64,000 bases of DNA. Origin: Shewanella halifaxensis HAW-EB4. GTDB lineage: Bacteria; Pseudomonadota; Gammaproteobacteria; Enterobacterales; Shewanellaceae. Positions within the stretch are counted from its first letter, which is position 1, and each line of letters starts with the position of its first letter. The notes under the pieces were generated by a model. It was given only the letters and a program-made list of their open reading frames with translations, was not told the DNA's origin and made no database searches. The stretch lies in assembly GCF_000019185.1 (NCBI RefSeq), contig NC_010334.1, forward strand, positions 930,001 through 994,000. Reading direction: 5' to 3'. Positions 1-8,692 of this stretch are shown here, piece after piece. The position numbers and the translations under genes are program-made.

Positions 1-694
1 ACTCTGTTTGCGCCTGAGTGATAATATCCTTGAACGCTAAGCCAGCTTTGAGCGACTCGGCCATCTTGTCTAAACTGCGCTTTATCTGCGAAGCCTGATC
101 TTTTTGCTCCGCGCTGAGATAACCATTGCGTGAACTCATGGCAAGACCCGAGGCTTCGCGTATGGTATCAACACCGACAATCTCAATTGGCATAGACAAG
201 TCGTCCACCATGGTCCGTATCACCAATAATTGCTGAAAGTCTTTTTGTCCGAATACCGCAATATCTGGCTGTACTATGTTGAACAGTTTACAGACGACGG
301 TTGCCACTCCTCTAAAGTGTCCAGGACGGCTAGCACCACAAAGCAGATCTGAAATACTCGGCACTTCAACATAGGTTTGTGCATCCATGCCTTTTGGATA
401 GATGATCTCAGGTGTTGGGGTGAACAGTAGTTCGGCGCCCGCAGCAGTCAATGCGGCCTGATCCTCGGCTAAGGTTCTTGGGTAGGCATCGAGATCTTCG
501 TTTTGACCAAATTGCATCGGATTAACAAAGATAGAAGCAACTACATGGTCGGCACGTGTTTTAGCTTCTTTGACTAGAGTGATATGGCCTAAGTGCAGGT
601 TGCCCATCGTCGGCACAAATGCAACGGTTTCGCCTTTTTGACGCCATGCTTTAACTTGGGCACGGATATCAGAAATAGATTGAGTCGTGATCAT
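1..694 (-). CDS. panC: Pantothenate synthetase PanC (C-terminus cut by window edge)
   Basis: Condenses pantoate with beta-alanine using ATP, the last step of pantothenate (coenzyme A precursor) synthesis, in the cytoplasm. The reading frame runs from an ATG at 692-694 to the window edge, giving about 231 residues of a family usually near 280, so only the C-terminal part is missing. Visible family features are the nucleotide-binding PTMGNLHLGH stretch (about residues 28-37, with the HLGH signature), a VFGQKDFQQ segment and the SSRNGYL motif. It lies 63 bp downstream of panB on the same strand, as expected for a panB-panC unit. The family identity is firm; only the end is unseen. Confidence 0.95.
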   Translation of the reverse strand, partial: MITTQSISDIRAQVKAWRQKGETVAFVPTMGNLHLGHITLVKEAKTRADHVVASIFVNPMQFGQNEDLDAYPRTLAEDQAALTAAGAELLFTPTPEIIYPKGMDAQTYVEVPSISDLLCGASRPGHFRGVATVVCKLFNIVQPDIAVFGQKDFQQLLVIRTMVDDLSMPIEIVGVDTIREASGLAMSSRNGYLSAEQKDQASQIKRSLDKMAESLKAGLAFKDIITQAQTE

Positions 695-757
695 GATTTT
701 ATTGCTCTAACACTAATTTGAAAGTGCGCTCTCAATCAGGGGATCGAGAGCATATCA

Positions 758-1552
758 TTAGTTGAAGGTATGCTCATCGCCTGGGAAAACACCTTGAGCC
801 ACTTCGTCAATATAGGCACGAACGGCTGCACGGATTTCGCCAGTCTGCTTGAGGTAGTTTTTAGAAAAACGGGGAATATAGCCGCTGGAGATCCCAAGCA
901 CATCGTGCATCACTAAGATCTGACCATCGGTGTCTTTACCTGCGCCAATACCGATAACAGGTATCGTGAGGGCTTGGGTAATCGCTTTTGCTAACGATGC
1001 GGGTATGCATTCAACTACCAGTAGTTGTGCTCCCGCGGCTTCTAACGCCTTAGCTTCATCAAGGATGCGCTGTGCATTATCGGCGTCACGACCCTGTACC
1101 TTAAAGCCACCAAAAACATGAACAGATTGTGGCGTTAGGCCTAAATGGGCACAGACAGGAATACCGCGTTCAGTCAGCATGGCGACACTTTCTAGTAGCC
1201 AATGTCCGCCCTCAACCTTGACCATGCTTGCGCCTGCTTGCATTAGCGTGGTGGCGTTAACCATGGTCTGCTCTGGTGTGGCATAGCTCATAAATGGCAT
1301 ATCGGCGATCAACAGTGAATGCTCAATACCACGACGTACACAACGGGTATGGTAGGCAATATCGTCAACCGTGACCGGCAGAGTGTCGCTATGTCCTTGT
1401 AGTACCATTCCCATTGAGTCACCGACTAATAACACGTCAATACCTTCGCTATCGAACGCGCTGGCAAAGCTGGCATCATAGGCCGTTAATGCAGTGAATT
1501 TCTTACCTTCTTGCTTAAAGGTACGCAGTGTAGAACTTGTAATTTTGGACAT
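758..1552 (-). CDS. panB: 3-methyl-2-oxobutanoate hydroxymethyltransferase PanB
   Basis: Transfers a hydroxymethyl group from 5,10-methylene-tetrahydrofolate to ketoisovalerate, making ketopantoate for pantothenate synthesis. The 264-residue length and the motifs TAYDASFA, LLVGDSMGMV, KVEGG and GLTPQSV match the family. An upstream in-frame ATG at 1573 would add seven residues (MGFKITI) that homologues lack, so the start at 1552 (MSKITSS) is preferred; neither start has a strong ribosome-binding site. It follows folK after about 130 bp and precedes panC, putting a folate-dependent enzyme beside a folate-synthesis gene in the same run. Confidence 0.95.
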   Translation of the reverse strand: MSKITSSTLRTFKQEGKKFTALTAYDASFASAFDSEGIDVLLVGDSMGMVLQGHSDTLPVTVDDIAYHTRCVRRGIEHSLLIADMPFMSYATPEQTMVNATTLMQAGASMVKVEGGHWLLESVAMLTERGIPVCAHLGLTPQSVHVFGGFKVQGRDADNAQRILDEAKALEAAGAQLLVVECIPASLAKAITQALTIPVIGIGAGKDTDGQILVMHDVLGISSGYIPRFSKNYLKQTGEIRAAVRAYIDEVAQGVFPGDEHTFN

Positions 1553-1687
1553 AATGGTAATTTTAAAACCCAATTTGTGACGTTGTTATATGCCAATAAA
1601 GGCTCAACTTCAATGTTCTCGGTGTCGAATGTTTTTTTAAACGGATACTGGCCATACTAGCAGAAAACAACATTGGCTGAATGTCAC

Positions 1688-2182
1688 TTATTTCACAGTT
1701 GGCGCTTGTGCCAATACTAACTCTGCTTTCAATGACTTATTGACGAGACTCGATAATGGCGTTTTGTCTGGCAAGATGAGCTCTGGAGCGATATCACTCA
1801 GAGGCACCAGTACAAAGCTGCGTTCACGCATGCCATAGTGAGGCACGACTAAACGAGGAGTATCGATAGATTGATCGTCGTAAAGTAATAGGTCTAAATC
1901 GAGTGTTCTTGGACCCCAGCGTAGCTCTCTTAAGCGGCCTTGCTGGTTTTCAATAGCTTGTAATGCATCGAGTAGCTCGATAGGCGCGAGCATGGTTTGA
2001 AATCCCACGACAGCATTGACGTAATCAGGTTGCTCGACATCGCCCATGGGGGCTGAACGATAATAGGGGGAGGTGGCAAGTGAGTCCACAGTTGCCAAGC
2101 TCAATAAGGCTTCACAAGCGCTATTGAGCTGGCTTATCGGATCGGCTAAGTTTGCGCCTAACGCAACGTAGACTTGAGCCAT
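1688..2182 (-). CDS. folK: 2-amino-4-hydroxy-6-hydroxymethyldihydropteridine pyrophosphokinase FolK
   Basis: Pyrophosphorylates 6-hydroxymethyl-dihydropterin in folate synthesis. The 164-residue protein carries the HPPK signature RWGPRTLDLDLLL at residues 88-100 with the metal-binding DLD, plus the N-terminal VYVALGANL strand. Its ATG shares one base with the pcnB stop codon (TAATG arrangement), so the two are translationally linked. The pairing pcnB-folK is widely conserved in gammaproteobacteria. Confidence 0.95.
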   Translation of the reverse strand: MAQVYVALGANLADPISQLNSACEALLSLATVDSLATSPYYRSAPMGDVEQPDYVNAVVGFQTMLAPIELLDALQAIENQQGRLRELRWGPRTLDLDLLLYDDQSIDTPRLVVPHYGMRERSFVLVPLSDIAPELILPDKTPLSSLVNKSLKAELVLAQAPTVK

Positions 2183-3567
2183 TATTCTGCAGGTTTGGTG
2201 CTAGGCTTGCGGCGTCGACGTTGATTAGTGTTACGGTTACGACCCCCTTTATTGGCTGAGCGTGCAATCACATTACGCTGATCTTCATTGCCTTCAACAA
2301 AGCTCTTCCACCATGCGGCATTCTTCGCGGTAGCACCACCTTCGGCATGGCCACGTAGCAAGAGTAGATCATAAGCGGCTCTAAACTTAGGATGCTCAAT
2401 GAATCTAAATGCCTTGGTGCCCTTGTTACGTTCGAACCTAAGTTGTAGCTGCCAAATATCTTTGGTCACAGTGCTAAAGCGGCGCGGTATGCTAATGGTG
2501 CGGCATTGCTGCTCCATGACATCACCCATGGCCGCAGTGTAAGCGTCATAGGTTGATAGACCGCTTTCTAGGGCGATATCGTCAGCACGCTGACTTAGTG
2601 GGTACCAAAGCAGCGCTGCATAGAAAAATGCTGGGGTAACCGGCTTGTCTTGTGCGACGCGCTCATCGGTACTTGTCATCATCTCTTGCAATAACTTAGC
2701 GGTTTCACCGCTTGGATATTCTTTTAACAGTGCTTCAACCTGAGGGAATAGCGGTTCAAATAGTCCAAACTCGCGCATCATATGGAAGTTTTCAAGTGCT
2801 TTCCCGGCGAAAAACAGCTTCAGTACTTCTTCATACATACGAGCAGCAGGAATATCTTTAAGCAATCGCGCTAAACCTTTAATCGGTTTTGCGGCATTCG
2901 CTTCAATGGTCATATCCAGCTTAGTCGCGAAACGCACTGCACGTAGCATACGCACAGGATCTTCACGATAGCGAGTCTCTGGGTCGCCAATTAAACGGAT
3001 TGTACGAGACTCTAGATCTTGTAACCCACCGCCGTAGCTATGAATAGAGAAATCACTGATGTCGTAATATAGGGCGTTAACGGTAAAGTCACGACGCTCG
3101 GCGTCTTCATCGATACTGCCGTAGACGTTGTCGCGCAATAGACGGCCAGACTCATTGGTCTTAGAGATCTTCTCTTCGCTATCTACGTGATGGCCGCGTA
3201 AAGTCGCAACTTCAATCACATCGCGCCCAAAAACGATATGAGCGAGGCGGAAGCGACGACCAACTAAACGGCAGTTACGGAATAGTCGTTTAATCTCTTC
3301 AGGGGTGGCATTGGTAACAACGTCGAAGTCTTTCGGTTGTAAGCCCAATAAAATATCGCGTACACCACCGCCTACCAAGTAGGCTTTGAAGCCTGACTTG
3401 TGCAGTCTATAGAGTACTTTGATCGCATTGTCACTGATCTGTCTGCGAGAAATAGCGTGCGCATTTCTAGGCACGACCTCTAAACTAAGACCTGTCTGCG
3501 TGTTTTCTTCAGCTTTTGGAGTATCTTCAAATAGCTGTTTACAGAATTGGCTAATACGGCGAAAAAT
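2182..3567 (-). CDS. pcnB: Poly(A) polymerase I PcnB, probable AUU start codon
   Basis: Adds 3' poly(A) tails that promote RNA decay. The nucleotidyltransferase core shows GGGVRDILLG, KDFDVVTNA with the catalytic DxD, and RNCRLVGRRFRLAH; the basic C-terminus (GGRNRNTNQRRRRK) is typical. The first conventional start is a GTG at 3474 just before PRNAHAISRR, but the frame stays open upstream and encodes FRRISQFCKQLFE, which resembles the E. coli PcnB N-terminus (MFTRVANFCRKVL). That extension begins at an ATT codon (3565-3567) preceded by AGAGG at suitable spacing. E. coli pcnB is reported to start at AUU, so the same rate-limiting start is inferred here, giving 461 residues against about 465 in E. 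coli. Confidence 0.88.
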   Translation of the reverse strand: MFRRISQFCKQLFEDTPKAEENTQTGLSLEVVPRNAHAISRRQISDNAIKVLYRLHKSGFKAYLVGGGVRDILLGLQPKDFDVVTNATPEEIKRLFRNCRLVGRRFRLAHIVFGRDVIEVATLRGHHVDSEEKISKTNESGRLLRDNVYGSIDEDAERRDFTVNALYYDISDFSIHSYGGGLQDLESRTIRLIGDPETRYREDPVRMLRAVRFATKLDMTIEANAAKPIKGLARLLKDIPAARMYEEVLKLFFAGKALENFHMMREFGLFEPLFPQVEALLKEYPSGETAKLLQEMMTSTDERVAQDKPVTPAFFYAALLWYPLSQRADDIALESGLSTYDAYTAAMGDVMEQQCRTISIPRRFSTVTKDIWQLQLRFERNKGTKAFRFIEHPKFRAAYDLLLLRGHAEGGATAKNAAWWKSFVEGNEDQRNVIARSANKGGRNRNTNQRRRRKPSTKPAE

Positions 3568-3571
3568 GGGA

Positions 3572-3577
3572 CACCTC
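3572..3577 (-). promoter_or_regulatory. Shine-Dalgarno supporting the AUU start of pcnB
   Basis: On the minus strand AGAGGT lies a few bases upstream of the ATT codon at 3565-3567, with no equally placed purine-rich site ahead of another start that would restore the conserved N-terminus. This site decides the start choice for pcnB. Confidence 0.7.
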
Positions 3578-3654
3578 TGATTTGGATCTTAATTTGGGTA
3601 AAAACAAGTGGGCTATGATAACTCAATTAAAGCTTAATGAGTATACGATTGATC

Positions 3655-4533
3655 TCACGTATCAAGCAGTATTTCCGATTGTTTTGGCACCTTGGTCAAA
3701 TCAAATTGACTCACGGCCTGTTCAATCATCTTACTGACATGAGACTCCATAGTCACCGAACGTTGGCCTAAGAAAGTTAAGGCCGCATTAATACTGGCTT
3801 GCGGGTGACAATTATCGATTGCAGCCGCATGGTTTTGCTTAGACAGTTTTCTGCCTTTTTCTGCACAGGCCAATGGCAAGTGTAGCCACTTGGGCACGGG
3901 TGCTTTTAGGATTTGATATAAGCTTTCTTGACGACAAGTTGGCTCAAGCAGATCGCATCCTCTTACCACTTCGCTAATTTGCTGATGAATATCATCGAGC
4001 ACGACAGCGAGCTGATAAGCATATAACCCATCGCTACGCTTGATAATAAAGTCTTCTGCAGCAAAGCCTTTATCTACAGATACTCGTCCCATATGCAGGT
4101 CGACAAAATGATCGATTGCGTGCGGGTTACGAACTCTAATTGCGCCTTGGGTCAGTGGCTGTAATAGTGCGCCACATCGGCCATCGTAGCTTCCGCCCAT
4201 GGTCTGGATCTGTTTGCGCGTACATTGACAATAATAAGCTTGGTTATCAGATAGTAACTGATCAATTTTAGCCTGATATACGTCAAGGCGTTGGCTCTGA
4301 TAGAGCACGCTGTCATCCCACTCTAAGCCATAGGCTTCAAGGGTTTTCAAAATAGCACTGCTTGCGCCTGCGATCTCTCGTGGCGGGTCGATATCTTCGA
4401 TACGAACCAACCATTTTCCGCCCATGGAGCGGGCACGCAAAAAACTGCCGAGGGCAGCAACCAATGAACCAAAATGAAGAGGACCAGATGGGGAAGGCGC
4501 AAAGCGGCCTATATAGGGAGTCGTATTAACCAT
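3655..4533 (-). CDS. gluQ: Glutamyl-Q tRNA(Asp) synthetase GluQ
   Basis: Attaches glutamate to the queuosine base of tRNA-Asp; it is a truncated GluRS paralogue without the anticodon-binding domain. The 292 residues include the N-terminal APSPSGPLHFGSL (HIGH-type motif), a zinc-binding pattern CQC...YDGRC near residues 102-120, and the KMSKS-like KLSKQNH. It lies just downstream of dksA, with a strong terminator ending 7 bp before its start codon and no clear Shine-Dalgarno, so expression is probably low and dependent on read-through. Confidence 0.95.
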   Translation of the reverse strand: MVNTTPYIGRFAPSPSGPLHFGSLVAALGSFLRARSMGGKWLVRIEDIDPPREIAGASSAILKTLEAYGLEWDDSVLYQSQRLDVYQAKIDQLLSDNQAYYCQCTRKQIQTMGGSYDGRCGALLQPLTQGAIRVRNPHAIDHFVDLHMGRVSVDKGFAAEDFIIKRSDGLYAYQLAVVLDDIHQQISEVVRGCDLLEPTCRQESLYQILKAPVPKWLHLPLACAEKGRKLSKQNHAAAIDNCHPQASINAALTFLGQRSVTMESHVSKMIEQAVSQFDLTKVPKQSEILLDT

Positions 4534-4540
4534 TTACTGA

Positions 4541-4573
4541 TAATAAAACAAAAGAGCGGAGCCTAAGCTCCGC
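4541..4573 (-). terminator. Rho-independent terminator between dksA and gluQ
   Basis: On the minus strand a perfect 7-bp stem GCGGAGC/GCTCCGC (4556-4562 with 4567-4573, loop of four) is followed by a T-rich tract. It lies between the dksA stop and the gluQ ATG, so it should cut transcription into gluQ. Confidence 0.85.
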
Positions 4574-4587
4574 ACTTTAGGCAGAAA

Positions 4588-5031
4588 TTAACCTGCCATT
4601 TGCTTTTCTTTGATCTCAGCAAGCGTTTTACAGTCAATACACTGATCGGCTGTTGGACGTGCTTCTAATCGACGAATACCGATTTCGATACCACAAGATT
4701 CGCAGAAGCCAAAATCGTCTTCTTCGATATGTTGCATTGTCTTTTCGATCTTCTTAATTAGCTTACGTTCTCTATCACGAGCGCGTAACTCTAAGCTGAA
4801 CTCTTCTTCCTGAGCTGCACGGTCGACAGGATCTGGGAAATTAGCAGCTTCGTCTTGCATGTGATTAAGGGTACGATCAACTTCTTCGCGCAATTGGTTA
4901 CGCCATGCTTCAAGAATCTTCTTAAAGTGACCCAATTGAGCCTCGTTCATGTACTCCTCACCTGGTTTTTCCTGGTAAGGATCTACACCTGCGATAGCGA
5001 GCACGCCAAGTTTTCTAGTGCCTTGAGGCAT
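4588..5031 (-). CDS. dksA: RNA polymerase-binding transcription factor DksA
   Basis: Binds the secondary channel of RNA polymerase and potentiates ppGpp in the stringent response. The protein contains the coiled-coil tip region DPVDRAAQEEE and a four-cysteine zinc finger (CESCG...CIDCK) near the C-terminus, and is close to identical to E. coli DksA over the core. The start at 5031 (MPQGTRKLG) is chosen over an upstream ATG at 5052 because AGGAG lies a few bases before it and homologues begin there; length is 147 residues. It is followed by a terminator and gluQ, with sfsA upstream, the usual gammaproteobacterial order. Confidence 0.97.
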   Translation of the reverse strand: MPQGTRKLGVLAIAGVDPYQEKPGEEYMNEAQLGHFKKILEAWRNQLREEVDRTLNHMQDEAANFPDPVDRAAQEEEFSLELRARDRERKLIKKIEKTMQHIEEDDFGFCESCGIEIGIRRLEARPTADQCIDCKTLAEIKEKQMAG

Positions 5032-5189
5032 AACGCATCTCCTGTTAATCATTTGCGTTGTAGGGCGTCTTTAATAACGGCCGCTATCTATACCAGAAAG
5101 CTTTATACTAGGCAAATAATTTGTGTTAATCGGGGTCTATTCTTTGACTATGTCCGCTATTAAGAACAATTTCAACCCTATCTTTTGAT

Positions 5190-5894
5190 TTAAAGCCTAA
5201 CTGGGCAGGATTTAACCAAGCGTGCCTCTATAGGCGATGAGTCGGCTTTATAGGCGATAATCTCTACACCTTTTGCATGAGCCTCGCTAAGGAGTGCTGC
5301 ATAACTTGGATCAATATGTGCGGCAGCTTGCACACAATTTATGCCCGAATGCTGAACAACAAATAGCAGGACTGCACGTTGTCCTTGCTCGACCATTTCC
5401 ATCAGTTCCCTTAGATGTTTTTGTCCACGAGTGGTTACCGCATCGGGGAAGTATCCCAGCCCCTGTTCTAATAAGGTACAACTTTTGACTTCTATATAGC
5501 AGTTAGCTTTATCAGCGTCTTCGAGCAGAATGTCGATACGGCTATTTTCGCTGCCATATTTTACTTCTCGGCGCAGTGAGCCATAGCCTTGCAGTTCGGT
5601 GATGATGCCGTTGTTAATGGCTTCTTCTGCTAGCGCATTGGCACGGCCGGTATTGATCCCTATGATGTGGCCCTCTGGCGTCTGGGCTAGCTCCCAGGTA
5701 CGGCTATATTTGCGCTTAGGATTATCAGACACCGAGAACCAGACTTTCTCACCAACAAATAAGCAGTTTCTCATCGAGCCTGTATTAGGGCAGTGAATCG
5801 TCACCTCTTCACCATTATCTAGCGTGATATCAGTTAAAAAGCGCTTATAGCGTTGCAGCAGCACACCACTTTCGAAAGCGGAACTAAATTCCAT
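5190..5894 (-). CDS. sfsA: Sugar fermentation stimulation protein SfsA
   Basis: SfsA-family protein of 234 residues, first linked to maltose metabolism in E. coli and predicted to have a nuclease-like fold; its biochemical role is not settled. Visible family features are the N-terminal LLQRYKRFLTDITL, HCPNTGSM, NPKRKYSRTWELAQ, the EEAINNGII segment and the acidic/lysine triad region SRIDILLEDADKANCYIEVKS followed by FPDAVTTRGQKHLRELM, which resembles restriction-nuclease cores. It sits upstream of dksA as in many gammaproteobacteria. Confidence 0.93.
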   Translation of the reverse strand: MEFSSAFESGVLLQRYKRFLTDITLDNGEEVTIHCPNTGSMRNCLFVGEKVWFSVSDNPKRKYSRTWELAQTPEGHIIGINTGRANALAEEAINNGIITELQGYGSLRREVKYGSENSRIDILLEDADKANCYIEVKSCTLLEQGLGYFPDAVTTRGQKHLRELMEMVEQGQRAVLLFVVQHSGINCVQAAAHIDPSYAALLSEAHAKGVEIIAYKADSSPIEARLVKSCPVRL

Positions 5895-6166
5895 AAAGTC
5901 ATCTTTATTTGATTTGTTTTGCGGTAGGTTAACAGAGTTTCAGCTTCAGTTGGCGGCGAATTGCTGTGGTTTTGTGCAGCAAAACCTAGCGGCTTTTATC
6001 TGTCTTTATATAGTGCCACTTGTTATCAGTGCTTGTTATCTCTCTAGTCTTTAGAAATCGGTAAGGATCCAGTAGACTGCTTGCACTAAAAATAGGCTAA
6101 TTGACGATAACTCAAGCAACATAGCTGCAGTTATCGGAACATAGATTGATATAATAAGGACCTAGA

Positions 6167-7444
6167 ATGACAGATTTAATGAAAGTCACCCTGACTCACG
6201 AAGCCGCTGCCGCCCATTGGGGGAAAGCCGATGTGACTTTTCAAGGGGATGTCGCTTCTATTCATTTAATAGAGGGAGACGTCCTGCTGCATGTACAGCA
6301 GGCGGCGCGTAAGTTAGAGCTTCAAGGGGTGACTAAGGTTGCCCTTACTGGTGAGTTATGGAGCTTAGATCTGCAATGGGCATTTGCCCAAGGGTTTGCC
6401 ACCGCACTGACCACTCCTGTTATTCACTGGACGGGTGATGACGCTACTCAGGCCTTGCTAACCAGCCGCCTGGAAAGTGCCACTTTTGCGCGCCATCTCA
6501 TTAATGAAACTCCTGAAAACTTATCGCCAGTGGCACTAGCGACTCAAGCGGCAAAGTGGCTAAGCGCTATCGGTGGTGACAAGGTTAGCTACCGGATTAT
6601 TGAAGGCGAAGCGCTATTAGAGAAAAAGTGGATTGGTATTCATGCGGTTGGGCGTGGCAGTGAGCGTCCACCGGCATTGCTAGAGCTAGATTTTAATCCG
6701 TTAGGCTCTGATGCCGCAGTCTCCGTTGCCCTTGTTGGTAAAGGGATCACCTTTGACTCAGGCGGTTATAGCATTAAAGGCTCAGAAGGTATGCTGGGCA
6801 TGAAGTGCGACATGGGTGGCGCTGCAACCGTGACGGCGGCGCTAGGTCTTGCGATGAAGTCTGGTCTCAATAAACGTGTAAAGCTGTTTTTATGCTGCGC
6901 AGAAAACTTGATTAGTGGCCACGCTTACAAGCTCGGAGATATTCTTAAATATAAAAATGGTGTCACTGTAGAAGTGGTTAACACCGATGCCGAAGGTCGT
7001 CTAGTGTTAGCCGATGGTTTACAAGCGGCATCTGAAACCGGGGCACCGTTGATCATCGACGCCGCGACACTTACAGGCGCCGCGGTTATGGCGGTAGGCA
7101 CTAACTATAATGCGATTTTCTCACCAAAGGCTGAAGTGCTAGCATTGGCACAGCAAAAAGCATTGGCTGTGGGGGAACGTGTATGGCCACTGCCGCTAGA
7201 CCCTTGGCATAAAGATAATTGCCCAAGTGCATACGCTGATACCGCAAATAGTCGTCCCATGAAAGGCGGCGGAGCGGGCGGTGCATCAAATGCTGCTGGT
7301 TTCTTATGGCGCTTCGTTGCACCAGAAGCCAACTGGTTGCATATCGATTTAGCTTCGGCGTTTTCAGATACGGGGGATGCCTTATGGTCAGCGGGTGCGA
7401 CGACCCACGGCGTATTAACCATTGCAGGCCTATTAGAAGACTAA
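6167..7444 (+). CDS. pepB: Peptidase B PepB (M17 leucyl aminopeptidase family)
   Basis: Cytoplasmic two-metal aminopeptidase removing N-terminal residues from peptides. The 425-residue protein has the M17 landmarks VGKGITFDSGG (metal and substrate lysine/aspartate), the downstream MKCDMGGAA segment and the family signature NTDAEGRLVLADGL. The short poorly conserved N-terminal domain, overall length and stretches such as GRGSERPPALL and KRVKLFLCCAENLISG fit PepB (about 427 residues in E. coli) better than PepA (about 500). It is monocistronic, divergent from sfsA, and ends at a terminator. An AGGA-type site precedes the ATG. Confidence 0.92.
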   Translation: MTDLMKVTLTHEAAAAHWGKADVTFQGDVASIHLIEGDVLLHVQQAARKLELQGVTKVALTGELWSLDLQWAFAQGFATALTTPVIHWTGDDATQALLTSRLESATFARHLINETPENLSPVALATQAAKWLSAIGGDKVSYRIIEGEALLEKKWIGIHAVGRGSERPPALLELDFNPLGSDAAVSVALVGKGITFDSGGYSIKGSEGMLGMKCDMGGAATVTAALGLAMKSGLNKRVKLFLCCAENLISGHAYKLGDILKYKNGVTVEVVNTDAEGRLVLADGLQAASETGAPLIIDAATLTGAAVMAVGTNYNAIFSPKAEVLALAQQKALAVGERVWPLPLDPWHKDNCPSAYADTANSRPMKGGGAGGASNAAGFLWRFVAPEANWLHIDLASAFSDTGDALWSAGATTHGVLTIAGLLED

Positions 7445-7466
7445 TCGCTACGGCATGAGTCACTGT

Positions 7467-7495
7467 AAACCCTGCATTTTGTAGGGTTTTTATTT
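7467..7495 (+). terminator. Terminator of pepB
   Basis: Stem AAACCCT/AGGGTTT (7467-7473 with 7483-7489) followed by a run of T, 22 bp after the pepB stop. Confidence 0.85.
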
Positions 7496-7613
7496 ACAGA
7501 CGCCATCGATGGACGCTCGAGTAGCCCGAGCAAACAGCCTTTGCTAAAACCTCATTATTGTTGCACTATTGTTACTTTATTATTGGTTACCACTAGCAAA
7601 GGCTCCTCTGCAT

Positions 7614-8609
7614 ATGAAGCTCACTTTTAGTGAATTCTCTATCGACAGTGAAACTTTTGAATTGCATGTCGGCAATCAAAGCGTTGCTATCGATGAACGA
7701 AATGTCACTCTGTTGCTTATCTTGGCGCAGTCCTACCCTGAACACTGCAGTAAACAAGACTGTTTAAGCCAGATCTGGCAAGAGACTGTCGTTTCGGATA
7801 TGTCTTTATCTAAGCTTGTGTCCGATACTCGAAAACTCTTTAATCAAGCAGGCTATCAAGGCCCGCTTATTCAAACGGTTCATGGCCGCGGTTATCGCTT
7901 AGAGCATGTGCTGGGTAAGCAACTTGTGGCGCCGGTTCCGTTAGAACTGCAAAACCAAGCGCAAGAATCTGATGCCGCTCAAGGAACAGTTGAGCCTGAA
8001 AAGAGCGCCCAGTCAGCTGAGCCTCCTTTGCAGCAAAAAACGCAAACCTCCAATCAATCTGCCTGGTGGGAAAACCTTGCTAAAGCGCTGATCGCGTTAT
8101 TGTTGGTGATCGGTCTGATATTTCAGTTTTGGCATGCGAGTAGTCCAAGTCATCAGCATGTTAGCGGTTCAAGTCACGAGCATGTTGACGGTTTAAATCA
8201 TGATAAAGCCCCCGCAAGGCAGTTGGCTTACAGCGAGCTAAATGGGGCGACTGGCCGAATACTGTGGGTCGATGATCACCCGGAAAATAACTTGGTAGAA
8301 AAAGCCTTTTTTGAGCAAAAGGGGATTGGAGTTTATAGCACGGTGACCTCAGAAGAAGCTTTGATGCTGTTATCTATGTATCACTATCAAGCGGTGATCT
8401 CGGACATGGGACGTCACGGCGACTCGTTAGCGGGGCTCAAGTTATTGCAATCCATTAGGGCGAGTGGCAACAAGACTCCATTTTATCTATACACCTATGT
8501 CGAGTCGGCGGGGGTTGTAGATGCGATCGATGAAAGTGGCGGACAGGCCGTGGTGCTCGATTCTGAATCGCTCTATAAGTTGGTATTGAGCCACGTTGAA
8601 CAGAAATAA
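7614..8609 (+). CDS. Winged-helix - TM - receiver-like membrane protein
   Basis: A 331-residue membrane protein. Residues 1-100 form an OmpR/ToxR-type winged helix (ending in TVHGRGYRLEHV). After a Gln/Ala/Glu-rich linker there is one hydrophobic helix at about 155-173, then a histidine-rich stretch (H at 174, 180, 182, 188, 190, 196), then a CheY-like domain from about 214: ILWVDDHPENN with D220/D221 and VISDMGR with D264. The conserved receiver lysine appears to be missing (VVLDS where TKP is usual). With a cytoplasmic winged helix and one TM helix, the receiver-like domain should be periplasmic, where a phosphorelay is not expected; it may be a sensory or protein-binding fold. Start 7614 is preferred because homology to winged helices begins at MKLTF; an ATG 45 bp upstream is possible. 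No gene symbol is warranted. Confidence 0.8.
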   Translation: MKLTFSEFSIDSETFELHVGNQSVAIDERNVTLLLILAQSYPEHCSKQDCLSQIWQETVVSDMSLSKLVSDTRKLFNQAGYQGPLIQTVHGRGYRLEHVLGKQLVAPVPLELQNQAQESDAAQGTVEPEKSAQSAEPPLQQKTQTSNQSAWWENLAKALIALLLVIGLIFQFWHASSPSHQHVSGSSHEHVDGLNHDKAPARQLAYSELNGATGRILWVDDHPENNLVEKAFFEQKGIGVYSTVTSEEALMLLSMYHYQAVISDMGRHGDSLAGLKLLQSIRASGNKTPFYLYTYVESAGVVDAIDESGGQAVVLDSESLYKLVLSHVEQK

Positions 8610-8692
8610 ATGGCTAAACGATTCAAATTCAAAACTTTTCAAACAATTTCAAATTTTCTCAGTAGGTAATTGAGAGAAGCTATGATACCTAT

